64,000 nucleotides of DNA from Diacronema lutheri (taxonomy: Eukaryota > Haptophyta > Pavlovophyceae > Pavlovales > Pavlovaceae): assembly GCA_019448385.1 (NCBI GenBank), contig JAGTXO010000033.1:15001-79000 (forward strand), given 5' to 3'. Shown piece after piece: positions 9,046 to 21,031 of the stretch (its first letter is position 1; each line of letters begins with the position of its first letter). The translations under genes and the position numbers were made by a program. A model generated the notes under the pieces. The model was not told the origin of the DNA and made no database searches. It saw nothing but the letters and a program-made list of their open reading frames with translations.

Positions 9046-10878
9046 TTCCCTTCCCTTTCCTGCGGCAGCTCTGCTCGCTGTACGAGGAGCTTGTCGCACA
9101 CAGCCCACCCACCCCCCCTCCCCCCCCCTTTCCCTTCCCTTTCCTGCGGCAGCTCTGCTCGCTGTACGAGGAGCTTGTCGCACCCACCATCGCTCGAACG
9201 GGCAGAGCGGGCGGGCCTTTGGACGAGCTGCCGATTGCTGGCCTCTTCTACAAGCTCTTCGGCGCGACGACAGGCGCGCAGGTGCTGCGCGGCGTGGACA
9301 TACACGCGCCGCCGTCGCCATCGTCGCGATCCGCCGCCGCCGCCGGCCTCGAACTTGGCGCGCTCGCCCGCTCGGCGCCGACACTCGCCGGCCTGCTGCA
9401 CGCGCTGCCGGTGGGGTCGGGCGCGCGCGCGCGCGCGGCGCGCGCGTGCGCCGGCGGCACGCGCGACGTGTGCGGTGGCGAGCACAGCGTGGTGCAGCTG
9501 CAAATGCTCTTCGCATCGCGTCCATGGCGGCAGGCGGAGTCGAGCCTGTACGAGCTCTGTGTGCACACCGAGGGCGCGCCGCTCCTGTGGTACGCCGCGC
9601 CGCCCGCAGACGCGCATCGCCTTGAGGCGCGCCTTGTCGGTGCGTGCTACGCCCAAGCCGCCGACGGAGGCGGCGGCGCGGCCGGTGGCGCGGCGGCGCT
9701 CGGCGGTGGCAGCAGCGGCGGCCACGATGGCGGCGGCACCGATGGCGACGGCCACGATGGCGGCGGCACCGATGGCGGTGCACCGCGCGCCACTCGGCTG
9801 CTCTCTCCCGCGTCTCTGCTGCTCGGCGGCGTCGCGCATGCGTCGGCAGCATGGCTGCGCACAGAGGGCGTGCGCTGCTGCCGGCTCGAGCAGGCGGAGG
9901 GCGAGCTCGTGCTCACGCTGCCCGCCGCGTATGCGTGCTGGGTGGCCAAGGGCTACTCCGCCATCGAGAGCGTGACACTCGCGCTGCCGCAGTGGGCGCC
10001 GTTCGGTGCGCTCGCACTCCGCCGGCAACGCTGGCTGCGCCGCGCGCCCGGCCGCATCGACGTGTGCGCGCTCCTCATCGCCGCCGCGCACGCGCACGAG
10101 CGGCTGCCGCGCGAGCAGGCCGCGCCCGTCCTCGGCGCCGCGCGCTACCTCGCGCTCCTCGAGCTGCGCTGGCGCCGACAGGCGGTCGGCCGCTTCGCCA
10201 CGGCCGCGCGCGACGTGAACACCGCCGCACGTTGGGCATGTGCCGGCCCGCCGCCGCCGCGCTGCGCCTTTTGCCTCGCGCCGTGCGCCCTGTCGTGGCT
10301 GCACTGCGCCGGTTGCGCCGCGCGGCCCGTCTGCCTTGGCTGCGCGCCGCGCAAGGGCGCGCTCTGCGCGTGCGCGCCGTCCGCGCGCGAGGCAGTGCTG
10401 CGCGTGCCCGATGCGGATCTGCGCAGGCTGCTCGACGCCGCGGCCGCGCGCTCGCACCCGCCGCACGCGCCGCAGTCAGCCGTCGAGCCGTCGGGCGGAT
10501 CATGCGTGCCTCCCGCGCTCTGGCTCGAGCTGCCCGAGGGCACCGACTGCCTTCTCTCGGACGCAACGGTGCGAGCGCGCGCGCGCACGGCGCACGCGCG
10601 CCGCCCACGCGCGCGCGCGCGGCTCACGCGCAGCGGCCGTCCCCCTCGCCCCGGCGGGCGCGGCCCTGCGCCCTCGCCCCGGCGGGCTCGTCCCGGCCGG
10701 CACCTGCCGGCCGCACGGCGCGCAGGAGCAGCAATGGCCGCTCAACCTCGCAAAGCTTCGCGCAGCCGCGCTACCGGCCACGCGCAGCACGGTGCGCGCG
10801 CTGCTCGACCGCGCGGTCGAGGCCGCCGCGTCAATCGGCCGCGACCATCCGGCGGCCATTTCGTCCTCTGAATCTTAG
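6439..10878 (+). CDS. SET-JmjN-JmjC-C5HC2 zinc-finger fusion (KDM5-like), catalytic residues degenerate
   Basis: Exons 6439-7042, 7230-7341, 7734-8424, 8593-8997, 9153-10568 and 10726-10878 join in phase to 1126 aa. Residues about 55-250 are a SET domain (GLGLRC, CGNHARFANDEEENPN, ELRYSYG). A linker of 21 VQPNGI repeats follows (about 288-414), then JmjN (LRPTAAEWAEPLAFIARH, GIAKIVPP). A JmjC-like domain follows (APLLWYAAPP, EGELVLTLPAAYACW), then a C5HC2 finger (about 972-1016; CAFCLAPC ... CLGC ... LCAC) and a PLU-1-like tail. Order and motifs match KDM5/JARID demethylases. Odd: the SET NHS is replaced by NDE, and the JmjC iron-binding WHxE and YH positions read WRQA and YA, so both activities may be lost. 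The intron at 8425 uses GC-AG. Two stacked acceptors (9069, 9153) differ by 28 in-frame codons. Confidence 0.8.
7502..7717. repeat. Seven copies of a 31-bp repeat inside intron 2 of the SET-JmjC gene
   Basis: The unit gtgatctcactgagccgcgt plus tcctcgggggg recurs every 31 bp at 7505, 7536, 7567, 7598, 7629, 7660 and 7691. The array lies wholly inside the intron 7342-7733 and ends 16 bp before the acceptor. There are no spacers, so it is a satellite-like intronic expansion. Confidence 0.95.
7882..8259 (+). repeat. 21-unit, 18-bp coding minisatellite (VQPNGI repeats)
   Basis: The unit gtgcaacccaacggcatt is repeated without visible variation, the last copy ending in gca. It encodes a hexapeptide linker between the SET and JmjN parts. 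The lack of silent differences points to recent expansion or gene conversion. The array keeps all frames open, which produces long spurious ORFs on both strands. Confidence 0.97.
9005..9168 (+). repeat. 84-bp tandem duplication spanning an intron acceptor, with poly-C tract
   Basis: A poly-C run (about 9007-9045) is followed by two copies of pyrimidine tract + TGCGGCAG + the first codons of exon 5 (CTCTGCTCGCTGTACGAGGA). Acceptors fall at 9068 and 9152, and the offset is 84 bp, so using the first adds 28 codons without a frame change. Confidence 0.9.
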
Positions 10879-11024
10879 GCGACTGCTAGAACCAATGACG
10901 GCCGTTTGAGAAATGACGCGCACTCACTTTCAGGGTCCAACTTTCAGAGTGTGGGGTAAGCGTGCAGTTTCGTACCCCGGCCGGTGTGGCCGGGACCGAG
11001 TTGGATCACGGGAACCTCGGCGAT

Positions 11025-12273
11025 ATGACGGCGGCGGCTCCGGAGGGGAGCGTGGCGCCGGTGCTGTGGCACGCGGAGCACCCGCGCGCACCCGTGGCCA
11101 TGTCGCGCTGCCGCGCCGGCTCGCCGCGCGCTCGCGACGTGTCGTCGTGGCGGGCCCCGTCGCCGGCGCCGCGAGCAGCCTCGTCGCTGCGCGCGTCGAC
11201 CGCGCAGATGCTGCGCGCGATGTGCCCGGCGGCCAACGAGACGGGGGTCGTTGACGTGCTGCGCGACATGCACCCCGATTCCATCTTGCTCGGCGTCCTT
11301 CTTGCCGCGCGGCTCGTGAGCGCGTGCGACCGGATCGTGCAGCTCACGCCGCTCCACGGCTCCGAGCTGAGCGCAAACGTGCTCGTGTGCATTGTGCTCG
11401 CGGAGAAGCTGCTCAACGACGCGCCCTTCACCGACCTGATTGCCATGATCGCCGCCGCGCTCGATAGTGAGCCGCGCGCCCTCTGCCAGCTCGAGTTCCG
11501 CGTCCTCTCGATCTTGTCGGTGCACGAGGGCACGATCGCGACCGCCGACGAGCTCGCAGCGCTGCAGCGGACCGTGGGCCGCACGGCGTGGAGGCACCTC
11601 GACGCGGAGGAGTGCATAGCCATGCTCCGGGTGCGCGCGCGTGTGCGCGTGCGAGCCGAACGGGCGCGCAGGAGCGCGCCAGCGCGGCTCGCCGACGAGC
11701 GGCGTGCATGGCGAGCGCGTGCCTCACCGCCGTGGCGCCACCCGCCCGCCCACGCGCATGCGCGTGCGTAGGACCACGCGCAGCGCAAAGCGATGGCTGC
11801 GACCGTCGGCTGGCGCGAGCCGGACAGCCCGCGTGCTGAGGGCCTGTGCGGCGAGTTGCTTCTTTACCGCCAAGCGCAGACGCACAGCCACAGCCGCTCG
11901 CATTCCAAATCGCCCGCGCCCGGGCCGTTACGCAGCGCGCTTTTCGAGCTGCCCGCCCTCAGCGCGTGCCCGACGCCTGTGCCCCTCCGAGCGGCACAGC
12001 CCGGCGGTCACCTTCTTTCCCCAGAAGCGGGGAAAGGCGTACCGCGTGCCGCGTCGGCAGGCGCGTGCGGTCCGACGGATGCCGCCGCGCCGGACGCGGC
12101 GGCAGCGAGCGGCGCGGGCGCGACGCCGGGCGTCGCGGCGTCGGGCAGTTGGCCGCTTCGCCTCATCTCGTCGTTTGCCGCGCGGTTCGCGCGCACGCCG
12201 CTGTCGGGCAGGCGCCGCTCGGCGCCGCTCGCAACATCGACGGTGCTCACACTCGGCGCGCCGGCGCGCGCGA

Positions 12274-12321
<48 letters not shown>

Positions 12322-12398
12322 ATCATCCTGGACGCGCCGTGCACGCCGAGCAGACGTCGTCCGACGGCGTGGCGTCGACGTCCGCGCACCTGTTCTGA
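11025..12398 (+). CDS. Cyclin-box protein
   Basis: Exon 1 11025-11630 and exon 2 about 11772-12398 give about 410 aa. Residues about 65-190 resemble a cyclin box of the PHO80/P-U type (LRAMCPA, ILLGVLLAARLV, ANVLVCIVLAEKLLND, LCQLEFRVLSIL). The intron opens GTGCGCGC at 11631. Three in-frame acceptors are possible (after 11771, 11783 or 11879), differing only in how many residues of the variable tail are kept. The C-terminal half is low complexity with a GA dipeptide run from a gcgggc repeat near 12285-12320. Role: a cyclin of this class would activate a CDK (family knowledge); the partner is not known. ATG 11025 is chosen because upstream in-frame codons offer only GTG. Confidence 0.65.
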
Positions 12399-12545
12399 GA
12401 CAGAGAGGGGGCGACGCGAGCCGGTTCGCTGCGCCGAATCTAGCAAAGTGCGGGCGGCCTTCCCTTCATCCCTTGATTCATTCTCATTCCCACGAGGCCA
12501 AAGACACGTCGCCGTCGGATCCGAATTCCGAAACCCCGCCTTCGC

Positions 12546-12881
12546 ATGGCCTCCTTCGCGCCCCTTCTCCGAGCTTTCCCCCGGATTTTCAGCATGTCGA
12601 TCCTGCACGAGGCGCTCGAGTCGTTCCCCAATGCGCCGTGCCTGAAGGAGTCGGTCAGCTGGGGCGTGGGTGGTGGCGCGGCAATTGGCGCCCTGCGCTT
12701 TTTGCAGCAGCGTGGCCACCCTCTCGCGCTGACGCGCGCCGCCTTCTCGGGTGCCGTCGTGCTGGGGCTGACGAGCGGGATGGCGTGGATGGTCTGCCGG
12801 CGAGAACTGCACGCGGGCCAGCGGCCGCTCATCGAAAAGCTAGTCAAGCTGAAGGCGTTGCAGGATTCGCAATCCCGCTGA
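12546..12881 (+). CDS. COX20: COX20-like cytochrome c oxidase assembly protein
   Basis: A single exon of 111 aa. The pattern fits COX20/FAM36A: a short N-terminus, then NAPCLKESVSWGVGGGAAIG, a first hydrophobic segment, a charged loop, a second hydrophobic segment (SGAVVLGLTSGMAWMVC), and a basic C-terminal helix beginning RRELHAGQ. COX20 is a small two-TM protein of the inner mitochondrial membrane that chaperones newly made COX2 (family knowledge). Size and topology agree with the family. The identity rests on a short protein, so a distant paralogue is possible. Confidence 0.7.
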   Translation: MASFAPLLRAFPRIFSMSILHEALESFPNAPCLKESVSWGVGGGAAIGALRFLQQRGHPLALTRAAFSGAVVLGLTSGMAWMVCRRELHAGQRPLIEKLVKLKALQDSQSR

Positions 12882-12979
12882 CGACATCCGCGCGCGGCTC
12901 GCGCACACGCTCCGTTCGCCATGGAGCGATGAGGGGCCACCCAGCTGAGTGAATTCGCCAGCACACGACGCGTGTGCGG

Positions 12980-14748
12980 ATGTCATCGGCAGGCCAATTG
13001 GCCATTTCGAGTCCGTCCGCAGAGACACCGGACGCCCCGACGGACGGCGGCGACCTGCACTTCGAGTCGTACTTCCAGCGTCCACGCGGCGGCACTCGCA
13101 CTTCAGTGCCGCGGCACAGTGACGCCCTGGACATTTTCAAACGGGCGATGTCGTACACGCGAGCCAAGCCGGCCTTCCAGCCGGCGGGCTCGCGCATCCT
13201 CACACCCGGCGTCGCCGTGACGAGCACGGCGCTCGGATACGCGACGCTTCTGCCCAAGACGGACAAGCTCGCGCTCTCGACCGAGTCGGAGGCGCGCAAC
13301 GTGGCTGTCCAGCAGCACTGGGAGGCGATCCGCGCGGGCACGCAGCCGCCGGCCGGTGCGCACGCTTCGCGCGCGCGCCCACGGCCGATGACCGTACTCC
13401 GCGTCACGCGTGTCGCGCGTGTGTGCGCCAACGCTGCTCGGCGCTGCGACGCGCCCGCACGCGCGCGCGCACCCGTGCAGAGCGGACGCCCGCCGCCGGC
13501 GGGCAGGCCGTCACGGGCGCTCAGATGAAGGCCGCGCTCATGGGGCACTCGCTCGTGCTCGGCTTCAACGACGCGTACAAGGAAGGGCTCACTCACAACC
13601 CGAAGCCGCAGCGCCAGTTCCACCGCTCCACCACGCCGCTCGCCGGCGACGGTATCGGCGGCGACGCACGCGCTGCCGATCACGTCGCCGAGCCTCCTCC
13701 TGCCGCCGCGCCGCTGCGCGCGCTCGGCGACGCGTCGGCCAACGCGGAGTGGGCGAGGCACACGGCGTACGCGATCGACGAGCGGCGTGTTCAAGCGTCG
13801 CCGCCGGCGCACCGCTCGCCGCTCGAGAAGGAGACGCGCGCGGACGGGGCGTGGCGCGCCTACACGCACGCGCAGCCGCGAGCGGAGCCGCGAGCGCCGG
13901 CCGAGCGGCCGCGCGAGGAGACACAGATGCGCTCGCCGCGCGGCGCAGGACCCCCGGCGGCACGGCTGCGCGAGCCGAGCGTGTCCGCTCCACCTCGCGC
14001 GCACGCTTCCTCGCCGCCGCGCGCCCACAATGGCGCGCCTGCCGCTCGTCCATCCTCCCCATCCGCCATCGTGAGCGGCATGTCGCCCGCTGCCGTCGGC
14101 AGGGCCGTCGGCGAGTACGCGGGTTGGGCACTGCGGCCTACGACCGCACGCACGATCACGGGCGACGAGCCTGCGATGGGCGTCCGGCCACTCGTCGAGC
14201 AGCAGCCTCCCGTGGCCGCGCACAGCCTCCCGCAGCCGCTGGAGCGAGCGCAACGGCCGTTACGGCCGTTACGCGCACCCGCCGCGCGCACACCGCACCG
14301 CCGTTCGCCTGACGACGCACGCGCCGAGCAGCCGCGCAGCAGTGCAGCTGTGCATCAGGGGTGGCCTTGGCCGCCGATGACGCGTGTCGCTCTGCCGGCG
14401 CACGGCGAGAGGGCGCCTGCCGCCCAGCTGCACGCCGCGCGCGCCCAACCGTCCGCCGTGCGCGCGCTCGCGCCGCCGGTGGCGCGTTCCGCTCCGCACG
14501 CGCCGTTGGCGCAGCCGCCGCAGCCGCCGCAGCCGCCGCGTGGTGCGCCGTACGTGCCCGCCGAGACGGGCGAGACGGGCCCCGCCGAGAATGCGGGCGG
14601 GGGCGGGCCAAAGCCGCAGCGCCTCGCAGCGCTCGCGCAGCCCAGCACCCGCGCGCCGGCTGCGGCGCGGCCCGCCGCGCCAGCTGCGGTTGGGGCGGGC
14701 CTTGGCGGGGCGGCCGCCCATTTTGCGCCCGCGCCGCGCCTGCTCTGA
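12980..14748 (+). CDS. Unrecognised Pro/Ala-rich protein with conserved-looking N-terminal third
   Basis: Exons 12980-13355 and 13481-14748 give 547 aa; the intron opens GTGCGCACG and ends GTGCAG. I do not recognise a family. The first about 200 residues look structured and less repetitive (DALDIFKRAMSY, TALGYATLLPKTD, MKAALMGHSLVLGFNDAYKEG), with short peptide motifs spaced as in axonemal or microtubule-associated proteins (guess). The remainder is disordered and rich in Pro, Ala and Arg, with a QPPQPPQPP run. No signal peptide or membrane segment is seen. Confidence 0.55.
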
Positions 14749-15888
<1,140 letters not shown>

Positions 15889-16293
15889 ATGGCATGCGCA
15901 CGCGCGGCGAGTGGTTTGCACGCGCTCAGGCCTCGCGCGCGCCGCCCAACGTGCCGTACCCCGCCGGCGGGCACGGCTGCTTGGCGTGGCTGCGCCCGGC
16001 GAGCTGCCCACGGCAGGATGCGGCGCGAAGGCATAGGCGACCTCGGTGGCGTGTCAGTTCGATGGGCGGCTGCGGGCGTTTTGTCGAGCGCTGCCATGGC
16101 GCGCCTTTGCGCCGCCCGTCGTCGCAGGAATACGCGCCAGGGTGGCGACTGGCGAGCGCTGCACCCGTGTTCATCAGACACTCACAGCAAGTGGTGGCAT
16201 GCAAACTGTGGTCTGGGTCAGCGCGCAGACATGCGGTGGGAACTGATTGAATGGCACTTCGCCTCTGCGCACCGTACGGGCAACTTGTCAATC
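15889..16293. other. Convergent 3' spacer
   Basis: Lies between the ubiquitin-L40 stop and the stop of the 7TM gene on the other strand. I see no gene, repeat or RNA here; it probably holds both 3' UTRs. Confidence 0.4.
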
Positions 16294-17215
16294 TCAAGCT
16301 AAGGGCGGCTCGCGCGCTGACGCGCCTTGTGCACCTCCGTCCAGCGGCGCTTCGGCGCGAGCCGGCGGGTGCGTTGAGGGCGGCTCGCGCGCTGAGCCGG
16401 ATGCAGCGGCGGTCAACTCGACGGCCACGGGCCGGAGGCCGCCACGCTGTGTCCGTGCCCTGCCCGCGAGCCCAGCGGTGCGCCGCAGCCGTGCGCGTGC
16501 GCTCGACGAGCCGGCGTCCCCCGCACGATCGGCGCCGCCGCCGGCGGGCCGTGCGGGCGGATCGGCATTGCGCGCCCTGGCCATGGCCGGGGGCCCAAAG
16601 AGGCGGCGGTGCGCGCTGCCGAGGGCGAGCAGGCCCGCGCGCACGCCCGGGCTGCTGTGCGCGAGAGGCCGCTCGGTCGGCTCGGGCAGGTGCAGCAGCC
16701 CGGCATCTGCGGCGCGCGGCCGCAACGCGCTGCCGCCGGCGTCCGGACCGGCGGCGGCAGCGGCGGCCGGCGCGGCGCGCCGCGTGCCCCCTCCCGTCTC
16801 GACGTTGGCATCGGCCTCGGCGGCCTCGAGAAAGAGGTGCCGATACGCATAGCTGATGGCCGGGTGTGAGGGAGGAGGGCAGCAGGGCGGGTGAAACAAA
16901 GGGTACGGCGCGGAGGCGTGGAAGGCGCATGAGAGGGTGCGCAGTCACAGCCGCAGCTCAGTCGGGGTTGTGGGGGGGGGGGGGGGGGGGGGGGCGGAAC
17001 TGGGGACGCTGCCTACTCCGTGGGTGCGAGCGTGTGGGTCAAAAAGCCGAGCATGGCGAGCATGAGCGACTCTGGCCAAAGCACCTGCGCAAATAAAGGC
17101 ACGCACGATGGCACGCACGATGGCACGCACGATGGCACGCACGATGGCACGCACGATGGCACGCACGATGGCACGCACGGTGGCGACGTGAGCGTGGCGT
17201 GTGGCGCAGAGAGAG

Positions 17216-17249
<34 letters not shown>

Positions 17250-17363
17250 GAGGGGGGGGGGGGGGGGGGGGGGGGCAGAGGGGGGGCAGCACATGGGCTG
17301 AGCGGTAGCAGCGGGGGGGGCAGCAGCGCGTTACCTGCAAGGGGGGGGGAGGGGGAAGGGGAA

Positions 17364-17398
<35 letters not shown>

Positions 17399-19099
17399 AG
17401 GGGGGGCAGCACATGGGCTGAGCGGTAGCAGCGGGGGGGGCAGCAGCGCGTTACCTGCAGCCAGCTCGAGTGCCACGAGAGGAGGCGAACCTCGAGGAAG
17501 AGCAGCACGATGGGCATCACGAGGTGGACCACAAGTGTCGCCCAGCGCAGCGAGCGCAGAAAGGCGAGGCGGCCAATGTCGACACAGCGCACAGTGCTGT
17601 TCCACGCCGCACACACGCGCAGCCGCTCCACCGTCGAGTTGAGTGAGACGATCGCACCAAAGACGCAGACGAAGCGCACCACCTGCCCGGTGTGTGTGCG
17701 CGCGCGCGGGTGCACGCGCCTCTCGTGGGCATGAGTCCGGTGCACATGAGTCCGTTGCACATGAGTCCAAAGCAGACGCGCCGGCCGCTCGGGCGGAGGG
17801 GGCGCGCACCGCCCACCGCGGCGGCGCGCGGGCACGCGCGGACAGGGGCAGCGCATGGCAGCGCAGCGCAGTGCGGCGCGGCACCTGAAACGTCAGCTCA
17901 TACACGTCGCACACAAAGCTCGCGCTGGCGCCGGCGCCGTGATCCGCCAGGCCGGCGCCGGCGCCATCGTGCCGGCTGCACGTGGCTGAGAGTGCACCCA
18001 AGGCACCGTAGAGCAGAGTGAAGAATCCAATCGCCTCATGCTCGCGCTGACTGAGGCTGGCACGCACGATTGACAAGCCGCTGCTCACGACGAGAAGCGT
18101 GGCGAGCAGCGCGAGCGACGCAAGGAGGCCGCACAACTTGGCGACGAGGTGCGCGCGCGCGGCGGCCGCCGTCGATGCGGCAGCCGCGGCGGCGCCGAGC
18201 CGCGCGACGCCCTCGGCGTTGAGCCAGCCGCTCGGGAGGAGCGGCGGCGCCGTGCCGAGCTCGGCGATGCGCGCGATGCGCAGCGTGTACTCAAGCGCCT
18301 TGAGCACGAGCGCGGGCAGCAGCAGCGCGTGCACGGCGCGCGGCCTGCACGCGCTGCCGCCGCGAGCCGCGAGGGCAAGCTGCATCAACCGAAGCGCCCA
18401 CCGGCAGAGCGCACAGATCACAAGGGCGAGGAGGCATGCGTAGAGCGAAAGCTCGGCTTCATCCGCGATGAGCAGCCCACGCCCGCGCCGGCGCGTCGCG
18501 CCCGCGCCGCCAGCCGCCGCCTCGCCGCCGTTCGCCGCCGCCGCCGCTGCCGCCGCGCGGCGCGCGTCTGCGAGCGCGGCGACGGCGGCGGGCGGCTCTG
18601 CACAGAGCGGCAGCAGAGCGATGCTCACGTTCGCCCAACTTGGGCCGGCGCCAACCGAGCCGCAGCGCAAGAGCAGCACGCGGTACATGTCGCGCGACGG
18701 CGCACGGAACGAGAGTCGCCATGGCGCGTCGAGCGCCGCGGCGTCGCGCGACATCGCCGCGCCGAGGCGTGCCGGCGCGCCCACGCGCTCGCGCAGCGGC
18801 TGAGCACCGTCCACGGCGGCAGCGGGCGCGAGCTCGAAGCGCGCAGAGGCTGGCGCGGTGCACGCCTCGCCGTACGCGGGTGCGGGCGCCGCCTGCTCGA
18901 GCCCGGTGAGCACCTCCGCGTGCGACGAGCCGACGACGAGCGCAACGACCGCAACGTTGGCCGGCGTCACGTTGAGGTGCGCCTCGAAGCCCTCGCCGGC
19001 GTGAAGACCGACGGAGTACGCCTCGGTCGGGCGCTGTCCGGGCGCGCCCACGCGCACCTCGCGCAGTAGCGCAGCGCCGCCCGCGCGCGCGAGGAGCAT
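16294..19099 (-). CDS. Seven-transmembrane GPR180/TMEM145-like protein
   Basis: Exons in transcript order: 19099-17885, 17682-17455, 17084-17017 and 16852-16294, giving 689 aa in phase. Residues 1-205 form a luminal, beta-rich domain. Hydrophobic segments follow (ELSLYACLLALVICAL; AVHALLLPALVLKALEY; LLASLALLATLLVVSSG; EAIGFFTLLYGALGAL; RFVCVFGAIVSL; LVVHLVMPIVLLFLEV; SLMLAMLGFLTHTL), then a cytosolic tail starting DYAYRHLFLEAAE. Topology and spacing fit the GOST/GpcrRhopsn4 family (trafficking or receptor roles in animals). The third exon ends GA|GTAGGC, so an apparent TAG there belongs to the intron. The 17085-17454 intron holds duplicated donor sequence and long G/C runs. Confidence 0.65.
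17101..17184. repeat. Seven-copy 12-bp repeat in an intron
   Basis: The unit acgcacgatggc is repeated from 17101 to 17184, the last copy with one change. It lies in the third intron of the 7TM gene, just upstream of the exon at 17084 in transcript sense. Confidence 0.95.
17278..17460. repeat. Tandem duplication copying an intron donor, 120-bp offset, with poly-G runs
   Basis: A segment of about 60 bp (17278-17339) recurs at 17398-17459. Both copies contain cagcagcgcgttacctgca, which on the minus strand is exon end + GTAACGCG donor. The offset of 120 bp is a multiple of three, so choosing the distal donor would insert 40 codons. Flanking G runs exceed 20 bases. Confidence 0.9.
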
Positions 19100-19179
19100 A
19101 AGAAGCCTCCACGAGCGAGGCCACTCTGCAAGAGCATTCCGGAGGACTGGTGCTGTGCTGCTGCTGGCGGACGCTCCCG

Positions 19180-20270
19180 ATGTCGCGACCCTCGCTGCTC
19201 GACGAGAGCTGGCTCAACATCTTCGCCTTCCTGGATCTCCGCTCGCTCAGCCGCTGCGCGGCCGTGTGCACGCACTGGCGGCAGCTCGCACGCGAGGACG
19301 AGTTCCTGTGGAAGCCGCTCTGCGCGCAGCTCTGGCGCGACAAGCAAGTGGCGCCGCTCGAGCGCTGGGTGCGCCCGCTGCCGTCACCGCCGGCCGATGA
19401 CGCCGCCGACGAGGGCGCTGGCAAGGACGCCGCTGCCGACATCGGCGCCTTTTCCGCCGCTGGCAGCGCCAGCCGTGCGGGCGCCGCGCCGCGCGGCGCG
19501 GGCGGCAGTCCAAGCGCCGAGCGCGGCGCCGAGCGGCCGCGGAGTCCGCCAGCGGCGCGCGTGGCGCGGCGCGAAGAGGCGGCGCTGCGCGCCGATGCGG
19601 CGCGCCTCACCGCCGAGATTGAGGCGCTGCAGCACAGCGCGGTATTGCAGCCGCACGACGCTGGCGGCGCCGCGCTTGGCGATCCGGAGGCCGGGGCGGT
19701 GGGCTGTGGTGGCGGCGGCGGCGGCATTGGCGGCGTGCTGCTTTTCCCAACGGCGGAGCTCTTCCACCGCTTCCATGCGCTCGTGCTCCAGCTGCAGCAA
19801 TGCCGCCTCGAGCTCGCTTTCGCCATGTCGCGCGCCATCCGCGCATGCCAGCTTGCCGCCATCCGCACGAGCCACCCGCCCTGGTCGAGCAGCGCGCACA
19901 TGCCGCGCCCCTTCTCGCGCGCCATGTCCATCACGCTGCGTGCGGCAGCGGGCGACGCCGCCGAAGGCTCGGCGCCGGCCGCCGACGCGGCCAATGCGAG
20001 CGCGGTTCCCGCCCCGCCGCTTTTTGAATTGCTCTCGTGGCGCGAATCGTTACACGCCTCCATACGTGACAGCGAGCGTACCTGCGTGACGCTCGACGAC
20101 CTCGAGGGCGAGTGCTTGATCGATTTTGATGGCCGCCTGGAGGGCGCGCGCGTGAGCGCTGGCCAGTTCGTGGACAATCGCGCTTTCCGCAACAGCGCCG
20201 GTCGCATTTTTGTCGAGGGCGCACACCTTGTGCTCATTGACATCGCTCAGGTGGGTAGCAGCCCCTTCCA

Positions 20271-20317
<47 letters not shown>

Positions 20318-20932
20318 CCCCCTCCCCTCCCCCTACCCCATCCTGATCCTTTCCTTTCCTCCGTTCAGCCGCCGCCCGTGCGCCGCCCCGCCCCGCCCCG
20401 CCCCGCCTCGCAGAGCGCACGAGTCACGCGCACCACTGACTGGGGCTGGCTGTGTACGATGGATTCCAGCCGTGTGCGCTGGTGGACCGTCGACCCGACA
20501 GCGCCGCCATACTGCGGCCCGTTGCGCAGGCGCATGCCGCACTCGCAGTGGGAGGAGGAGCGGCTGCAGCGCATCGAGCGCGGTGACCACGACTGGGCAG
20601 AGGGCTGGGAGCAGATGCCCGTCGAGTATGCGGCGCCGGCGGCCGTCGCCGCAGACGCGCGTACCGCCGAGGGCAGCATGGCCGCCCTCGCCCTCGGTGG
20701 CGCTGCAAACGCCGCCCCGTCTCCGCGTGGCGCGCACAGTGCGCGCGAGCACGCGGGCACGGGTGCGGGGCCGGCGGAGGTAGCGGGCGGCGAGGAGGCG
20801 GACTCGCCGTGGATGTGGCAGGTCATCCGGCCGCTCGAGACCAGCCTGCGCCTCACGCACCTCGCGCAGACGCACCGGCCGCCGCCGCCCGGCTCGGTGG
20901 TCGAGCGGCCGACGGCGAAGGTCGAGTACTGA
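19180..20932 (+). CDS. F-box protein with large unique C-terminus
   Basis: Exons 19180-20250 and 20369-20932 give 544 aa. Residues about 4-50 are an F-box (LLDESWLNIFAFLDLRSL, CAAVCTHWRQLA, LWKPLCAQLW). The middle is Ala/Arg-rich with a helical region (FHRFHALVLQLQQCRLELAF). The end has a conserved-looking block (DWGWLCTMD, VRWWTVDPTAPPYCG) that I cannot assign. F-box proteins link substrates to SKP1-cullin E3 ligases (family knowledge); the substrate is unknown. The intron 20251-20368 holds an uninterrupted poly-C tract of more than 30 bases and ends TTCAG. It is divergent from the 7TM gene, with 80 bp between start codons. Confidence 0.7.
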
Positions 20933-21031
20933 CGAGTGGCGTCGGGCGGTGGCCCCGAGGTGGAGCGCCGGAGCCGGGTCTTTCCTGTCTGTGAGTGTCA
21001 TGTGCATGTCCTCCAAAAATCCATCCGGCGC

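Noticed and set aside
16247-16856. Two overlapping 201-aa plus-strand frames
   Set aside because: Both are antisense to the last exon of the 7TM gene, lack any motif and are Arg/Ala-rich.
17013-17084. Stop codon ending the 7TM protein at LTHTLAPTE
   Set aside because: The TAG belongs to a GTAGGC donor; splicing to 16852 continues with YAYRHLFLEAAE in phase.
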